A stretch of 53,039 nucleotides of DNA, taken from contig NZ_JAIEWN010000013.1 of assembly GCF_019599295.1 (NCBI RefSeq), positions 48,566 to 101,604 on the forward strand, read 5' to 3'. Of this stretch, positions 35,124-43,664 are shown piece by piece (position 1 is the first letter of the stretch; each line of letters opens with the position of its first letter). The notes under the pieces were generated by a model, which made no database searches, was not told the origin of the DNA, and saw nothing but the letters and a program-made list of their open reading frames with translations. Origin of the DNA: Oscillochloris sp. ZM17-4 (lineage in GTDB: Bacteria; Chloroflexota; Chloroflexia; Chloroflexales; Chloroflexaceae). The translations under genes were made by a program, and so were the position numbers.

Positions 35124-37535
35124 TCATAGTCCGTGGCCCATCTTCTCCAGGTGGCGGTTCACCCGCGCCTCTAGCTCGGCCACGCGGCTGCCCACCTGCG
35201 GCAGCGGGGTCTCGTAGCGCTCGGCCAGCTCCCTCACGCGGCGGGTGAGCGTCTGGCTGATGCGATCCATCTCGCCGTGGATGGCGGCGTCGAGGGCCGC
35301 GAGCCACTTGGCATCGACCACCAGCGCCTTGATCTCGGCCTCCGTCAGCTTCGGGTAGTGCCTGTAGGCTCTGGCGTCCAGGGTGGCATCGGCCTCTTTC
35401 AGCTTTCTCTTCAGCTCGGCCTCCTGGCTGCTCAGCCCCAGCCAAGCCTCCAGCGCGGCGACCTCCTGGGCCGAGTCCGCGTCGGCGCTGGCGAACATGC
35501 CCCTGATTTCCTTCAGGCGGGCGGCGATATTGGCCTTGTTGACCTTGTCCAGCGTCGCGTAGGCGCCCTCCTCGCCGCCGTGCTCCTCCTCCAGCTCGGC
35601 CAGCTCGGCGGCGACGCGCTCCAGCTCGGCGGCCAGGGCGTCGAGCGCGGCCTGCTCCTGAGCGAAGTGGCGGGCGACGATCAGCTCCTTGGGCACCAGG
35701 TCACAGGCCCAGCCCTTATCCTTCTGCTTGCCCTTCTTGTCGGTCTCGACGATGCGGGAGGTCTCAGCCCGCCAGCCATCGGCGGCGATCAGGTAGAGAT
35801 CGTCCTGCATCGTCGTGGCCCAGTAGTCCATCAGGTGCTGGTAGACCGCGTAGGGGTCGATCAGCGGCCGGCCGACGTAGTGGGCCAGCAGGCCCTCGGC
35901 CAGCGTGGCGATCACCTGCTTGGGCTGGCAGCCGGCCGCCAGCTGGCGCAGCTCCTCGGCGCTCTGCGCGCGCCAGGCCGCGAAGTGGGCGTTCATCGTG
36001 GCGATGAAGGCGGCGAACTCGGGGTGCTCGTAGATCGCCGGCTTGATCGCGGCCTTGTCCACGGCGAGGGCCAGGTAGCCGGGGCGCTCCTCCTGAAAGA
36101 GCGCCTGGCGCAGCTGCGGGCAGACATCCCAGTAGGGCTGAAGGGCGGCGACATCGGCGGCGGGGATGCCGCCGCGCAGGTGGCCCGCGATGTCCTGGAG
36201 ATCCTCGGCCTGCTGGCTGTCGATATAGCGCGGCAGGTTCAGGTTGTACTCATTCTTCTCGATCTCGGCGAAGGGCACCATGCGCGCGTAGCGCGGCAGC
36301 TCCAGCTCGCGGGTGAAGACATCGACGATCTTGTGGATATCCTGGGCGCGCAGGCGGTTCTTCGGGCCGTCCTTCATGAAGCCGGCGCTGGCGTCGATCA
36401 TAAAGATGCCCTGGCGGGCGTGGGCCTCGCGCTTGTCGATCACGATGATGCAGGCCGGGATGCCGGTGCCGTAGAACAGGTTGGCCGGCAGGCCGATGAT
36501 GCCCTTGATGTAGCCCTTGCGCACCAGGGCCCGGCGAATATCGCCCTCGGCGTTGCCGCGAAACAGCACGCCGTGAGGCAGGATGCAGACACCGCGACCG
36601 GTGCTCTTGAGCGAGCGCACAATATGCAGCAGGTAGGCATAGTCGCCCTGCTTATCGGGCGGCACGCCGAAGGGCTTGAAGCGATCGTGGGGGTCGTTCA
36701 GCGGGTCGAGGCCGGTGCTCCAGCGCTTATCGGAGAAGGGCGGGTTGGCCACCACATAGTCAAAGGTCTTGAGCGCGCCATGCTCCTCATACTTGGGGTC
36801 GGTCAGCGTATTGCCCTGCACAATCAGCGCGGTCGGGTGGTTGTGCAGGATCATATTCATGCGGGCCAGGCTGCTCGTGGCGGCGTCCTTCTCCTGGCCG
36901 TAGAGCGTGACCGTGGTGCTGGCCTCATCGCCCACCTTCAGCAGCAGCGAGCCCGATCCGCAGGTCGGGTCATAGACCGTGGTGGCGCTGGTCGTCTTGG
37001 CCTCGCGGATGCCGATGATCTGGGCGATCACCCGGCTGACCTCGGCCGGGGTGTAGAACTGGCCCTTGCTCTTGCCACTCTCGGTGGCGAAGTGGCGCAT
37101 CAGGTACTCGTAGGCGTCGCCCAGGATATCGTCGCCATCGGCGCGGTTCTTCGAGAAGTCGAGCGCCTTGTTCTCAAAGATCGCGATCAGGTTGGTCAGC
37201 CGCTCGACCATCTCCTTATCGCTGCCGAGCTTGGTGGCGTCATTGAAGTCCGGCATATCGGACAGCTTATTGGCCGCGGCGAGCGGGGCGATGATCTTCT
37301 TGTTGATCTGGTCGCCGATATCGCTCTTGCCCTTGAGGGCCACCATATCCTTGAAGCTGGCGCCGGGCGGGATGGTGATCGGCGCGAAGGGCAGCCCGGC
37401 GTACTTGTCGCTGATGTACTTGATAAACAGCAGCACCAGGACATAGTCCTTGTACTGGCTGGCGTCCATGCCGCCGCGCAGCTCGTCGCAGCCCGACCAG
37501 AGCGAGGAGTAGAGCTCAGATTTCTTCAGTGCCAT
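35124..37535 (-). CDS. hsdM: Type I DNA methyltransferase, HsdM, with long C-terminal extension
   Basis: 803 residues, against about 500-550 for a typical HsdM. N-terminal helical domain 1-130. SAM-binding motif I DPTCGSGSLLLKV at about 187-199, and catalytic motif IV NPPFSDKRWS at about 266-275 (N6-adenine type, NPPF). After about 470 there is an extra region containing a coiled coil (about 600-690: LDALAAELERVAAELAELEE) and a C-terminal helix RRVRELAERYETPLPQVGSRV. The extension resembles the long HsdM variants whose tail interacts with HsdS. It methylates adenine in the HsdS target and protects host DNA. Confidence 0.94.
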   Translation of the reverse strand: MALKKSELYSSLWSGCDELRGGMDASQYKDYVLVLLFIKYISDKYAGLPFAPITIPPGASFKDMVALKGKSDIGDQINKKIIAPLAAANKLSDMPDFNDATKLGSDKEMVERLTNLIAIFENKALDFSKNRADGDDILGDAYEYLMRHFATESGKSKGQFYTPAEVSRVIAQIIGIREAKTTSATTVYDPTCGSGSLLLKVGDEASTTVTLYGQEKDAATSSLARMNMILHNHPTALIVQGNTLTDPKYEEHGALKTFDYVVANPPFSDKRWSTGLDPLNDPHDRFKPFGVPPDKQGDYAYLLHIVRSLKSTGRGVCILPHGVLFRGNAEGDIRRALVRKGYIKGIIGLPANLFYGTGIPACIIVIDKREAHARQGIFMIDASAGFMKDGPKNRLRAQDIHKIVDVFTRELELPRYARMVPFAEIEKNEYNLNLPRYIDSQQAEDLQDIAGHLRGGIPAADVAALQPYWDVCPQLRQALFQEERPGYLALAVDKAAIKPAIYEHPEFAAFIATMNAHFAAWRAQSAEELRQLAAGCQPKQVIATLAEGLLAHYVGRPLIDPYAVYQHLMDYWATTMQDDLYLIAADGWRAETSRIVETDKKGKQKDKGWACDLVPKELIVARHFAQEQAALDALAAELERVAAELAELEEEHGGEEGAYATLDKVNKANIAARLKEIRGMFASADADSAQEVAALEAWLGLSSQEAELKRKLKEADATLDARAYRHYPKLTEAEIKALVVDAKWLAALDAAIHGEMDRISQTLTRRVRELAERYETPLPQVGSRVAELEARVNRHLEKMGHGL

Positions 37536-37577
37536 GGGGTCTTCTTTGCGTCAGTGAGGGGCGGGAACGGGTGCGGT

Positions 37578-38585
37578 CTAGGGAGTCGCCTGCTCCATCG
37601 TGGCGCGCAGGTCGTCGTCGCTCGGCGTCAGATACATCCCGGTGGTGGCGATACTGCTATGGCCGAGGGTGCGCTGAACCATCGCCAGGTCGGCACCGGC
37701 GGCGAGCATGCGCCGGGCCAGGCTGTGGCGCAGCGTGTGCGGCGTCGCATCATCCAGCTGGCGGGCCAGGTCGTGCAGCTCGGCGGCGCGCTCCAGCGAG
37801 CTGAGGCCGGCGGCGTCGGCGCGCAGGCGCTCGGCGGCCTCGTGGGCGCGCTGGGCGACCACCCGCTGGACCAGGCGCTGGTTCATGCCGGGGCGCATCG
37901 GCTGGCCAGGGCTGTTCTGGTCGAATCCAACCAGCAGCGCCTCACGCTCAGCCTCGCCACCGATAGCCGGCAGCCCATGCGGGCAGCGCAGCTGCTTCAG
38001 GTAGCGCCGCAGGACAGCTACCGTCTCAGCGTTCAACATCACCCGGCGGGTGCGGCCGCCCTTGCCACGGCGCACCGTCAGCGTCATCCCGTCCAGGTCG
38101 AGGTCGCGCAGCTGGAGGTCGCAGGTCTCCTGGGCGCGCAGGCCGGCGTGGGCCAGCAGCGTGAGCAGAGCCTCATCGCGCAGGCGCACCCGCTCGCTGC
38201 GCTCGGACTGGACGGTGCGCAGGAGGGCGTCGACGGCTGCGGCCGGGATCGACTTCGGGGCGGGGTCGCTTGCGGGCAGCGGCTTGATCTCGTCAGCGGG
38301 GTTCGTCATGATCAGGCCGGTCTTCTGGGCCCAGGCCAGGTAGGCCCGCAGGCTGATCAAGGCGCGGTTGAGGGTCGAGGTGGCCGCGCCCGCATCGCGC
38401 TGGCGGTGCAGGCGCCATGCGTGGATATCCGGCTCACGCAGCAGATCGGGGGCGAAGGGCCGGCGGCGCTCCTGCTCCCACCATGCCGCGAAGCCGGCGA
38501 GGTCGCCGCGCACCGCCTTGCGGGTGAGCGGCGAGCGGCCCTTTTCTACGAGATATGCGAGGTACGTATCGATCGAAGGGTGCAT
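37578..38585 (-). CDS. Tyrosine recombinase (XerC/D-like integrase)
   Basis: 335 residues. N-terminal SAM-like core-binding domain 1-110 and catalytic domain from about 125. Catalytic residues visible: Arg in AHAGLRAQE, Lys in RRGKGGRTRR, His-x-x-Arg in PHTLRHSLARRM, His in LGHSSIATTGMYL, and nucleophile Tyr in the same block. Compared with Xer proteins it has an insert of about 55 residues before the HxxR motif (QPMRPGMNQRLVQRVVAQRA …). It lacks the IntI-specific patch. It lies 42 bp upstream of hsdM in the same direction, so it could mobilise the RM island or act as an Xer-type resolvase. Repeats at 38635-38758 are candidate binding sites. Confidence 0.9.
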   Translation of the reverse strand: MHPSIDTYLAYLVEKGRSPLTRKAVRGDLAGFAAWWEQERRRPFAPDLLREPDIHAWRLHRQRDAGAATSTLNRALISLRAYLAWAQKTGLIMTNPADEIKPLPASDPAPKSIPAAAVDALLRTVQSERSERVRLRDEALLTLLAHAGLRAQETCDLQLRDLDLDGMTLTVRRGKGGRTRRVMLNAETVAVLRRYLKQLRCPHGLPAIGGEAEREALLVGFDQNSPGQPMRPGMNQRLVQRVVAQRAHEAAERLRADAAGLSSLERAAELHDLARQLDDATPHTLRHSLARRMLAAGADLAMVQRTLGHSSIATTGMYLTPSDDDLRATMEQATP

Positions 38586-38945
38586 GTGTGCGCCATAGGA
38601 GAAACCGGCAAGCGCCGCATGTACTCTACCACGTGGTTATCCGACGCGTCAAGAACTGCCCGGTGATACGCTCGCAATTGAGGTTATCCGATGTGTGGAG
38701 GGGGATGGAGCGGGCTTACGTGTCGGATATTCGGACATCTCCGACGCGTCTTATCCACAATCGCTTTGCACAGCCTGCGCTGTGTAGAGAAGTCGCCAAG
38801 TGTATCTGCTCATTGACTCATGGCGGTCGCTAGCCTACCATACTGCCAACGCAGTCGACAACACAGGACATACATGGCATGGCATGCCTGAGCATCGCGT
38901 GAGTCGGCAGAGGGAACGAGATGCACCGCGCGCCGTTGCTGCACC
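38586..38945. other. 360-bp region upstream of the recombinase with short repeats
   Basis: No gene was seen. GGTTATCCGAcGcGT occurs at 38635-38649 and, with C-to-T changes, at 38682-38696. TCCGACGCGTC recurs at 38740-38750, followed by TTATCCACA (38751-38759). TGTCGGATATTCGGACAT (38721-38738 region) is a partial palindrome containing the same TCGGA core. These are plausible recombinase or regulator sites. Confidence 0.5.
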
Positions 38946-39185
38946 GGATCCGCCTATCTCCTCGCCCACGGGCTGGTGAAGCTCGGCGTGGTCGCCGGCG
39001 TCCTGCGCGGGCAGCGCTGGGCCTACCCGCTGGCGATTGGCGTGCTCGGGGCCTTCATCGCCTACCAGGTCTACCGCCTGAGCTACGCCTTCTCGCTCGG
39101 CCTGCTGCTCCTCACCCTCTTCGACGCCGTGATCATTGGGCTGACCTGGCGGGAGTACACGCAGCCGGCAGGCGAGGATGGGTAA
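38946..39185 (+). pseudogene. DUF2127-type membrane protein, 5' truncated
   Basis: The frame GSAYLLAHGLVKLGVVAGVL … RGQRWAYPLAIGVLGAFIAY … LLLLTLFDAVIIGLTWREY runs to a stop at 39183-39185. It matches the C-terminal two-thirds of DUF2127 membrane proteins (three TM helices here, normally four). The family N-terminus and a proper start are missing; a GTG at 38976 could start only a 69-residue piece. An overlapping frame from ATG 38921 is not related. It appears broken near 38945, next to the recombinase upstream region. Confidence 0.6.
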
Positions 39186-39240
39186 GGCTCAGTTGCTGGA
39201 GCCGTTCCTGAGGTGCCGCCCGCGGTTGTGCTGATTGGGA

Positions 39241-39597
39241 TCACCCCACGTCCTCGCTGCTGCCGCTGGCCGGTGCGTCGGGTAGATCCATCGCCACCGT
39301 GGCCTCCAGACGCGTGATGAGGGCATCGTCCATATAGGTGTAGTCATCAGGAATCTGTAGGCAGATGACTTGCTTCCCGGCGATCTCCTGGCCGAACTTC
39401 GCGCGCAAGCGATCGCGGTGCCGGCGCTCCATCACAAAGATGAGATCGGCCCAGCCGAGGTGGCCAGGGGTCACGCGAATCCGGGCACCATCTTCGGTTC
39501 CCGCCGAGCGGGCCTGGTGACCGGCGACCCCATCGAAGATCCGCTCGGCCGTCAGGCTCCGCCGCCGATTCTGGCTACAGATGAACAAGAGCTTCAT
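39241..39597 (-). CDS. Low-molecular-weight protein tyrosine phosphatase-like protein
   Basis: 118 residues. The N-terminal P-loop FICSQNRRRS (C-x5-R, residues 6-15) carries the catalytic Cys and Arg of the LMW-PTP fold. The short sequence and the variant loop SQNRRR place it in the small branch annotated as phosphotyrosine protein phosphatase or arsenate-reductase-like, which often acts on unknown substrates. IPDDYTYMDDALITRLE near the C-terminus provides the general-acid Asp region. It is divergent from the lycopene cyclase gene with about 180 bp between. Cytosolic; substrate unknown. Confidence 0.85.
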   Translation of the reverse strand: MKLLFICSQNRRRSLTAERIFDGVAGHQARSAGTEDGARIRVTPGHLGWADLIFVMERRHRDRLRAKFGQEIAGKQVICLQIPDDYTYMDDALITRLEATVAMDLPDAPASGSSEDVG

Positions 39598-39766
39598 TGG
39601 GCTTCATCCCAGAGTGAGATGATGTGTCCTATTCTTGTCCGTTGACGGACAGCGGGCAGCACGATCACCGATACCCTGCCCGTCATTACCGGCAGTGATT
39701 GTCGCATGCGGCACCAGTGCGGCCCCTCCTGCGCACACGCTCTGCTCATTCCCATCCTCCATCGGG

Positions 39767-39779
39767 TATGATAGGGCCA
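39767..39779 (+). promoter_or_regulatory. -10 element for leaderless lycopene cyclase mRNA
   Basis: TATGAT at 39767-39772 lies six bases before the ATG at 39779, so transcription would start at or next to the start codon. There is no Shine-Dalgarno. A clear -35 is lacking (GCTCAT at 17 bp). The same arrangement is seen for marR at 11470-11485. Confidence 0.5.
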
Positions 39780-40948
39780 TGCATGACTTCGACTCCATTA
39801 TCGCTGGTGGGGGAGCCGCTGGCCTCAGCCTCGCGTATCACCTTGGGCAGGCCGGCCTGCGCAATCACCGCGTGCTCCTTATCGACCAGGTGCGGAAGGA
39901 GCAGAATGATCGCACCTGGTGTTTCTGGGAGGTCGGCGACGGCCCCTTTGAGGCCGCCGTGTCGCACCGCTGGGAGCAGCTGTCGGTTCACAGCGACCGC
40001 CGATCCCAGCACCTCGCCATCGCACCGTACCGCTACAAGCTGATCCAGGGCCGCGACTTCTACCGCTTTATGGATCGCTGGCTGGACGCGCAGCCTACCA
40101 TCACACGCCTGCTCGGGCGGGTCGAGGCGATCGACGACCGTGCTGATGGGGTCGCGATGCGCGTCGACGGGCAGGTCATCACCGGCGACTGGGCCTTTAC
40201 CAGCATCCCCCCGCCGCCATCGGCCCAGCCAGGCACTATCACCTTGCTCCAGCATTTTAAGGGCTGGGTGATCACCACGCCTGACCCCGTGTTCGACCCG
40301 CAGGTGGCCACATTGATGGACTTCCGGGTCGAACACGACCGCGCGGTGCGCTTCGTTTATGTGCTGCCCTATGACGCGCACACCGCAATGATCGAGGATA
40401 CCTCCTTCTCGCCCGCCGTGCGCCCGCAAGCGGACTATGACGCGGGCCTCCGGCGCTACATCCGTGAGCAGCTGGGGGTGACGCGCTACGCGATTCAGCA
40501 CGTCGAGTACGGGGTCATCCCGATGACGGACGCACCCTTCCGGCTGCGCCCGAGCCCGCACGTGATGACCATCGGCACCGCCGGCGGGATGACGAAGGCA
40601 TCGACGGGCTACACCTTCCAGCGCATCCAGCGGCAGTCGCGCCGTATCGCCGCGCAGCTGCGGGCAACGGGACAGCCCTTCTTCGTGGAGCGCGGCGGGC
40701 GGCGGCACGCACTGATGGATAGCGTGCTACTGGATGTGCTGAACACCGGCCACGCGCGCACGAACGACGTCTTTCCGCAGCTGTTCCGCCGGAACAGCCC
40801 GCAGCGCGTGCTGCGCTTTCTCGACGAGGAGAGCACGCTGAGGGAGGATCTCGCCCTGATGGCCACCGTCGATATCCCGGCCTTTCTGGCCGGAACCCTG
40901 CGCACGGTGATTCGCCGGGCCAAGGCCCGCGTGACGCGGAGGGGCTAA
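39779..40948 (+). CDS. crtY: Lycopene cyclase family protein (CrtY-type)
   Basis: 389 residues. N-terminal Rossmann dinucleotide motif AGGGAAGLSLAYHL (about 9-22), then the cyclase block QNDRTWCFWE (about 42-51). The central region has SVHSDRRSQHLAIAPYRYKLI, and FKGWVITTPDPVFDPQVATLMDF is the conserved GWxV/DxxxxxMDFR signature. GTAGGMTKASTGYTF is at about 270-284. These define the FAD-dependent CrtY/CrtL group, which cyclises the ends of lycopene to beta-ionone rings in the membrane. The start codon was chosen for homology; the -10 at 39767 suggests a leaderless transcript. No other carotenoid gene is nearby. Confidence 0.88.
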   Translation: MHDFDSIIAGGGAAGLSLAYHLGQAGLRNHRVLLIDQVRKEQNDRTWCFWEVGDGPFEAAVSHRWEQLSVHSDRRSQHLAIAPYRYKLIQGRDFYRFMDRWLDAQPTITRLLGRVEAIDDRADGVAMRVDGQVITGDWAFTSIPPPPSAQPGTITLLQHFKGWVITTPDPVFDPQVATLMDFRVEHDRAVRFVYVLPYDAHTAMIEDTSFSPAVRPQADYDAGLRRYIREQLGVTRYAIQHVEYGVIPMTDAPFRLRPSPHVMTIGTAGGMTKASTGYTFQRIQRQSRRIAAQLRATGQPFFVERGGRRHALMDSVLLDVLNTGHARTNDVFPQLFRRNSPQRVLRFLDEESTLREDLALMATVDIPAFLAGTLRTVIRRAKARVTRRG

Positions 40949-40983
40949 CCGCTACCTCGCCGTGGAGGAGTGAGGAACCGCAT

Positions 40984-41493
40984 ATGACGGAACATCCTAC
41001 CCCCGCTGATCTGTTGTCGATCACGTTGCACACCGAGCGGCTGACTCTGCGACCGATCAGCAGGGCTGATACCTCGTTCGCCGTGCGGCACTTCACCAAC
41101 CCAGACGTCTACCGCTTTATGCTTGACGATGAGCCGATCACCACCGCCGCGCAGGCCGAGGCGATCATTGACTTCTACGTCGCCACGCCCGGCGACACGT
41201 ATACCCGCTGGGTGCTGGTGCGCCGGGCCGATGGTGCGCCGCTGGGCACCTGCGGCTACCACCGCTGGAGCCGACCGCACCGCATGGCCGAGATCGGCTA
41301 CGACCTCAGCCCGCAATCGTTCAGGGCTTCTGGCTCGCCGATGGTCGTCCAGCGGAGCCCGGTGCCCACGCGCGCGGGTGGCGGGAGCGACTCATCGCGC
41401 CAGAGCCATGTGGCCGCAAACAGGACGCGAGACCCCAGCGGCACCAGATCCAGGCGCGCGAAGCTGTCCTTGACGGCGAAGGAACCCAGATGA
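40984..41493 (+). pseudogene. GNAT acetyltransferase, 3' truncated
   Basis: ATG 40984 (GGAGGAGTGAGGAACC upstream). The protein TERLTLRPISRADTSFAVRHF … GTCGYHRWSRPHRMAEIGYDL is the N-terminal half of a RimJ/RimL-type GNAT. The acetyl-CoA-binding motif that should follow (xxGxGxA) is absent: homology stops at about 41318, and the frame continues 58 codons through sequence antisense to another gene fragment. It can no longer bind acetyl-CoA, so it is probably inactive. The junction at about 41320 is a deletion or rearrangement breakpoint. Confidence 0.75.
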
Positions 41494-41695
41494 CCAGCGT
41501 CCACAAGCTCGCGCACGGCGGCCAGCTGTGCGGCGGCGCCGGCCTCGGCGGAGCGTGTCACCACATTCGGGTAGAAGCGCGGCATCGGGTGGCGGCTGAG
41601 CCAGAGGTGCTCGTGGAGCTCGCCGGGGGCACCGTGGGCGCGGCAGATGGCGTCGCACCAGCGGGCGTTGTTGGCGGCCGGGTGCTTATACGTTG
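41321..41695 (-). pseudogene. Fragment of a conserved hypothetical gene, both ends lost
   Basis: On the minus strand: NNARWCDAICRAHGAPGELH … WLSRHPMPRFYPNVVT … AVRELVDAGHLGSFAVKDSF … RVLFAATWLWRD. This is the N-terminal half of an uncharacterised family (about 250 residues, with a GNAT-like second half in some members). It lacks its first about 10 residues at 41695 and its C-terminal half at 41320, where it meets the truncated acetyltransferase head to head. No start or ribosome-binding site is present. Confidence 0.55.
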
Positions 41696-42042
41696 TTGAC
41701 GACCTTAACGCCATTGATAGGGATTTCATTTCGAGCGAGTTGTTGCGTGAACGGAGGAATGAGCCGTTGCATATTCTGCGCATAGGCATGAACCCAGAGC
41801 TCTTGCAAGCGCATACGTGCGTGCTCATTGATAAACACGGTGTTTGGTGGCTCGATTAAGACCATCGCAACGTCATTATTGTTCTCAGTTACGGCAAAAA
41901 GAAATGCATCATGATCATGAACCATCGACGCGGTTAACTCTTCGACGAGCTCTTCGAGTTCATAGACATACAGCGCGTGCGCCATTGCACCATGATGGAG
42001 TAATGTCCGTTCAAGCGCACGCCGAATACGGGTTTTGCTCAT
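41686..42042 (-). CDS. Hypothetical protein, low-GC
   Basis: 118 residues from ATG 42042 with AAGGAGGT seven bases upstream, a very strong site. Soluble and mixed alpha/beta: YVYELEELVEELTASMVHDH … FLFAVTENNNDVAMVLIEPP … LQELWVHAYAQNMQRLIPPF. Base composition is clearly lower in GC than its neighbours, suggesting recent transfer. The last few residues (KVVNNV) end at the breakpoint with the adjacent gene fragment, so the original C-terminus may differ. The family was not recognised. Confidence 0.6.
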   Translation of the reverse strand: MSKTRIRRALERTLLHHGAMAHALYVYELEELVEELTASMVHDHDAFLFAVTENNNDVAMVLIEPPNTVFINEHARMRLQELWVHAYAQNMQRLIPPFTQQLARNEIPINGVKVVNNV

Positions 42043-42115
42043 TGCGACCTCCTTTCTTCGTCAATGCTCTACAGCCACATGACCATACGCAGCACACAGC
42101 GCGCCGCAAGCCATC

Positions 42116-42730
42116 CTATGTGCCGCGAGTGATCGGCTGGCGGATCACCGTCTGGAGCCTCTCCGGCGCCGTCTTGCGCGGATCCTTGAGGTAGATCTCG
42201 TGGTGCTTGCCGGCGCGCAGGTAGCCCTGTGCGGCGATGAAGGCGTGCAGGGCGTCAATCGTGGGGGCCTCGGCCGCATAGGGGCCGAAGTGCAGCACCT
42301 GCGCGCTTAGGCCCTCGTGGTAGATCTCCCGGCGCACTCGGGCGATCGTGGCCGGGGCACGCTTCTTCGAGGCGGCCGCGCAGGCGGTCGTGAAGTGCGA
42401 CTCCGTGATCGCATCGGGCTGGGCGATCATCATCGTCCAGCGCCAGTTGGTGCGCTCGTCCATGCGGAACTGGGTCATGTCCTCGGCCCACCACAGGCCC
42501 TCCAGCGGCATCACCGCGTAGTCCAGGCCCTCGCGCTTGAGGGCGAACTTCAGCGTGTAGGAGAGCGTGTAGAGCGCCTCGATGGCAAGGGCGTAGTCGG
42601 GGGCGGTGTTCGGGTCGCCGGCCCCATCGACCATCAGGAAGGTCATTGGCGGCACATCCACGACGGCGCTGGCCTTCGCTGAGGGCGCGTAGAGGTGTTT
42701 GAAGGTCTTCTTCAGGTCGAGCGCGGCCAT
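42116..42730 (-). CDS. GyrI-like small-molecule-binding protein
   Basis: 204 residues. The core TFLMVDGAGDPNTAPDYALA (about 30-49) followed by LYTLSYTLKF and LEGLWW is the signature of stand-alone GyrI-like domains (SOUL/BacR-ligand fold), which bind small hydrophobic molecules; some are hydrolases. C-terminal block LHFGPYAAEAPTIDALHAFI. Intact length, no DNA-binding domain. Start ATG 42730 with GAGGATG upstream. It is separated from the next minus-strand gene by 28 bp, so the two may form an operon. Ligand unknown. Confidence 0.82.
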   Translation of the reverse strand: MAALDLKKTFKHLYAPSAKASAVVDVPPMTFLMVDGAGDPNTAPDYALAIEALYTLSYTLKFALKREGLDYAVMPLEGLWWAEDMTQFRMDERTNWRWTMMIAQPDAITESHFTTACAAASKKRAPATIARVRREIYHEGLSAQVLHFGPYAAEAPTIDALHAFIAAQGYLRAGKHHEIYLKDPRKTAPERLQTVIRQPITRGT

Positions 42731-42758
42731 GACATCCTCACTGTATCAGCAGGCGGAG

Positions 42759-43424
42759 TCAGCGGTTGGCAAACCAGACGACATACATCTTCACGGGAGC
42801 GTGATTCGGGGAGCGGTGATCCAACACCTCCAGGTCACAGAGCGGGAAATGGATGCGGTGCCGCTGATGGGTACACGTGACGATCAGCCCGCGCAGATCA
42901 TCAATGTCAGTGATCGCCTGCACCGTCAGCCGGTCGCCCTGATGCGGTGGCCCGCGATCCGGCGCTTCGGCGACGAACGCCTCGAAGGGGAAGCGCAGCA
43001 CCTGGCGCAGGTGCGCCGCCCAGGCTTCATAGATCGCCCACTCGTCGCCTGGATCGACCGCCCCGATCACCGCCTGGATCTGGGAGCCCTCCGCACCCAG
43101 GTGGCTCCACTGGTGTTCCGCGTGGAGCCGGGCCAGCGTCTGCGCCCGCTGGGCCGGCGTATCGCGGCGCGGCGCGGCCTGGACATCGCCGATCCCCAGA
43201 TACATCTGATCCCAGGCCAGCCCTTGCTCCTCACACTGGTCAATCAGTGACCCAGGCATGGCCGCGAGCGTCTGGCTATCCCAATCGACACAGACGGTCT
43301 CAGCATCGCTGATATCGGAGACGGTTCCTTGCCACCCGCCAATGCCGGTGCCCAGGTCGGGGTCGCGGACGTCGGGTTTGACGATCACCGAGTCGCCCGT
43401 GCGAAAGGGGCTTTTGGTCTTCAT
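42759..43424 (-). CDS. CcbP-like calcium-binding protein
   Basis: 221 residues. The N-terminal SH3-like repeat is FRTGDSVIVKPDVRDPDLG … GGWQGTVSDI (about 7-40). The C-terminal part FPFEAFVAEAPDRGPPHQGD … DDLRGLIVTCTHQRHRIHFP (about 145-200) matches the CcbP calcium-binding domain known from cyanobacteria, rich in Asp/Glu that would hold Ca2+. The central segment (about 80-140) is a charged helical linker. Cytosolic, no signal peptide. GAGGTT lies five bases before the ATG. It probably shares a transcript with the GyrI-like gene. A calcium-buffering or signalling role is by analogy only. Confidence 0.72.
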   Translation of the reverse strand: MKTKSPFRTGDSVIVKPDVRDPDLGTGIGGWQGTVSDISDAETVCVDWDSQTLAAMPGSLIDQCEEQGLAWDQMYLGIGDVQAAPRRDTPAQRAQTLARLHAEHQWSHLGAEGSQIQAVIGAVDPGDEWAIYEAWAAHLRQVLRFPFEAFVAEAPDRGPPHQGDRLTVQAITDIDDLRGLIVTCTHQRHRIHFPLCDLEVLDHRSPNHAPVKMYVVWFANR

Positions 43425-43664
43425 GAGAACCTCGCGTTATCGCGGGCCGGATCGGCACGCTCAAGGCGCTCACGACCGGCAAAATCGGTGCTACCTCAGC
43501 CCAGACTGGTTCAACGGCAGCCGGCGTATGGTACCACACGCGAGGCAGGGATCGGCCGTAGGGTAGTGGTCGTGGTCGAGGTCGAGCACAGCGCTATCCT
43601 ACGCGTCAGCGTAGCCAATGGCGTCCTCAGATGTGCGATGTCGCCGCTGAGAGAGCGCTCGGCC

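Noticed and set aside
37578-38585. Integron integrase IntI for the attC cluster
   Set aside because: It is a tyrosine recombinase of suitable length, but lacks the IntI-specific patch, lies 10 kb away beside hsdM, and has no attI-cassette junction next to it.
35277-38666. 1129-codon open frame antisense to hsdM and the recombinase
   Set aside because: It mirrors two well-supported genes and has shadow-like composition (Gly, Arg, Leu, Val, Gln).
38751-38759. Replication origin (DnaA box TTATCCACA)
   Set aside because: Only one box, no AT-rich unwinding region and no dnaA or parAB nearby.
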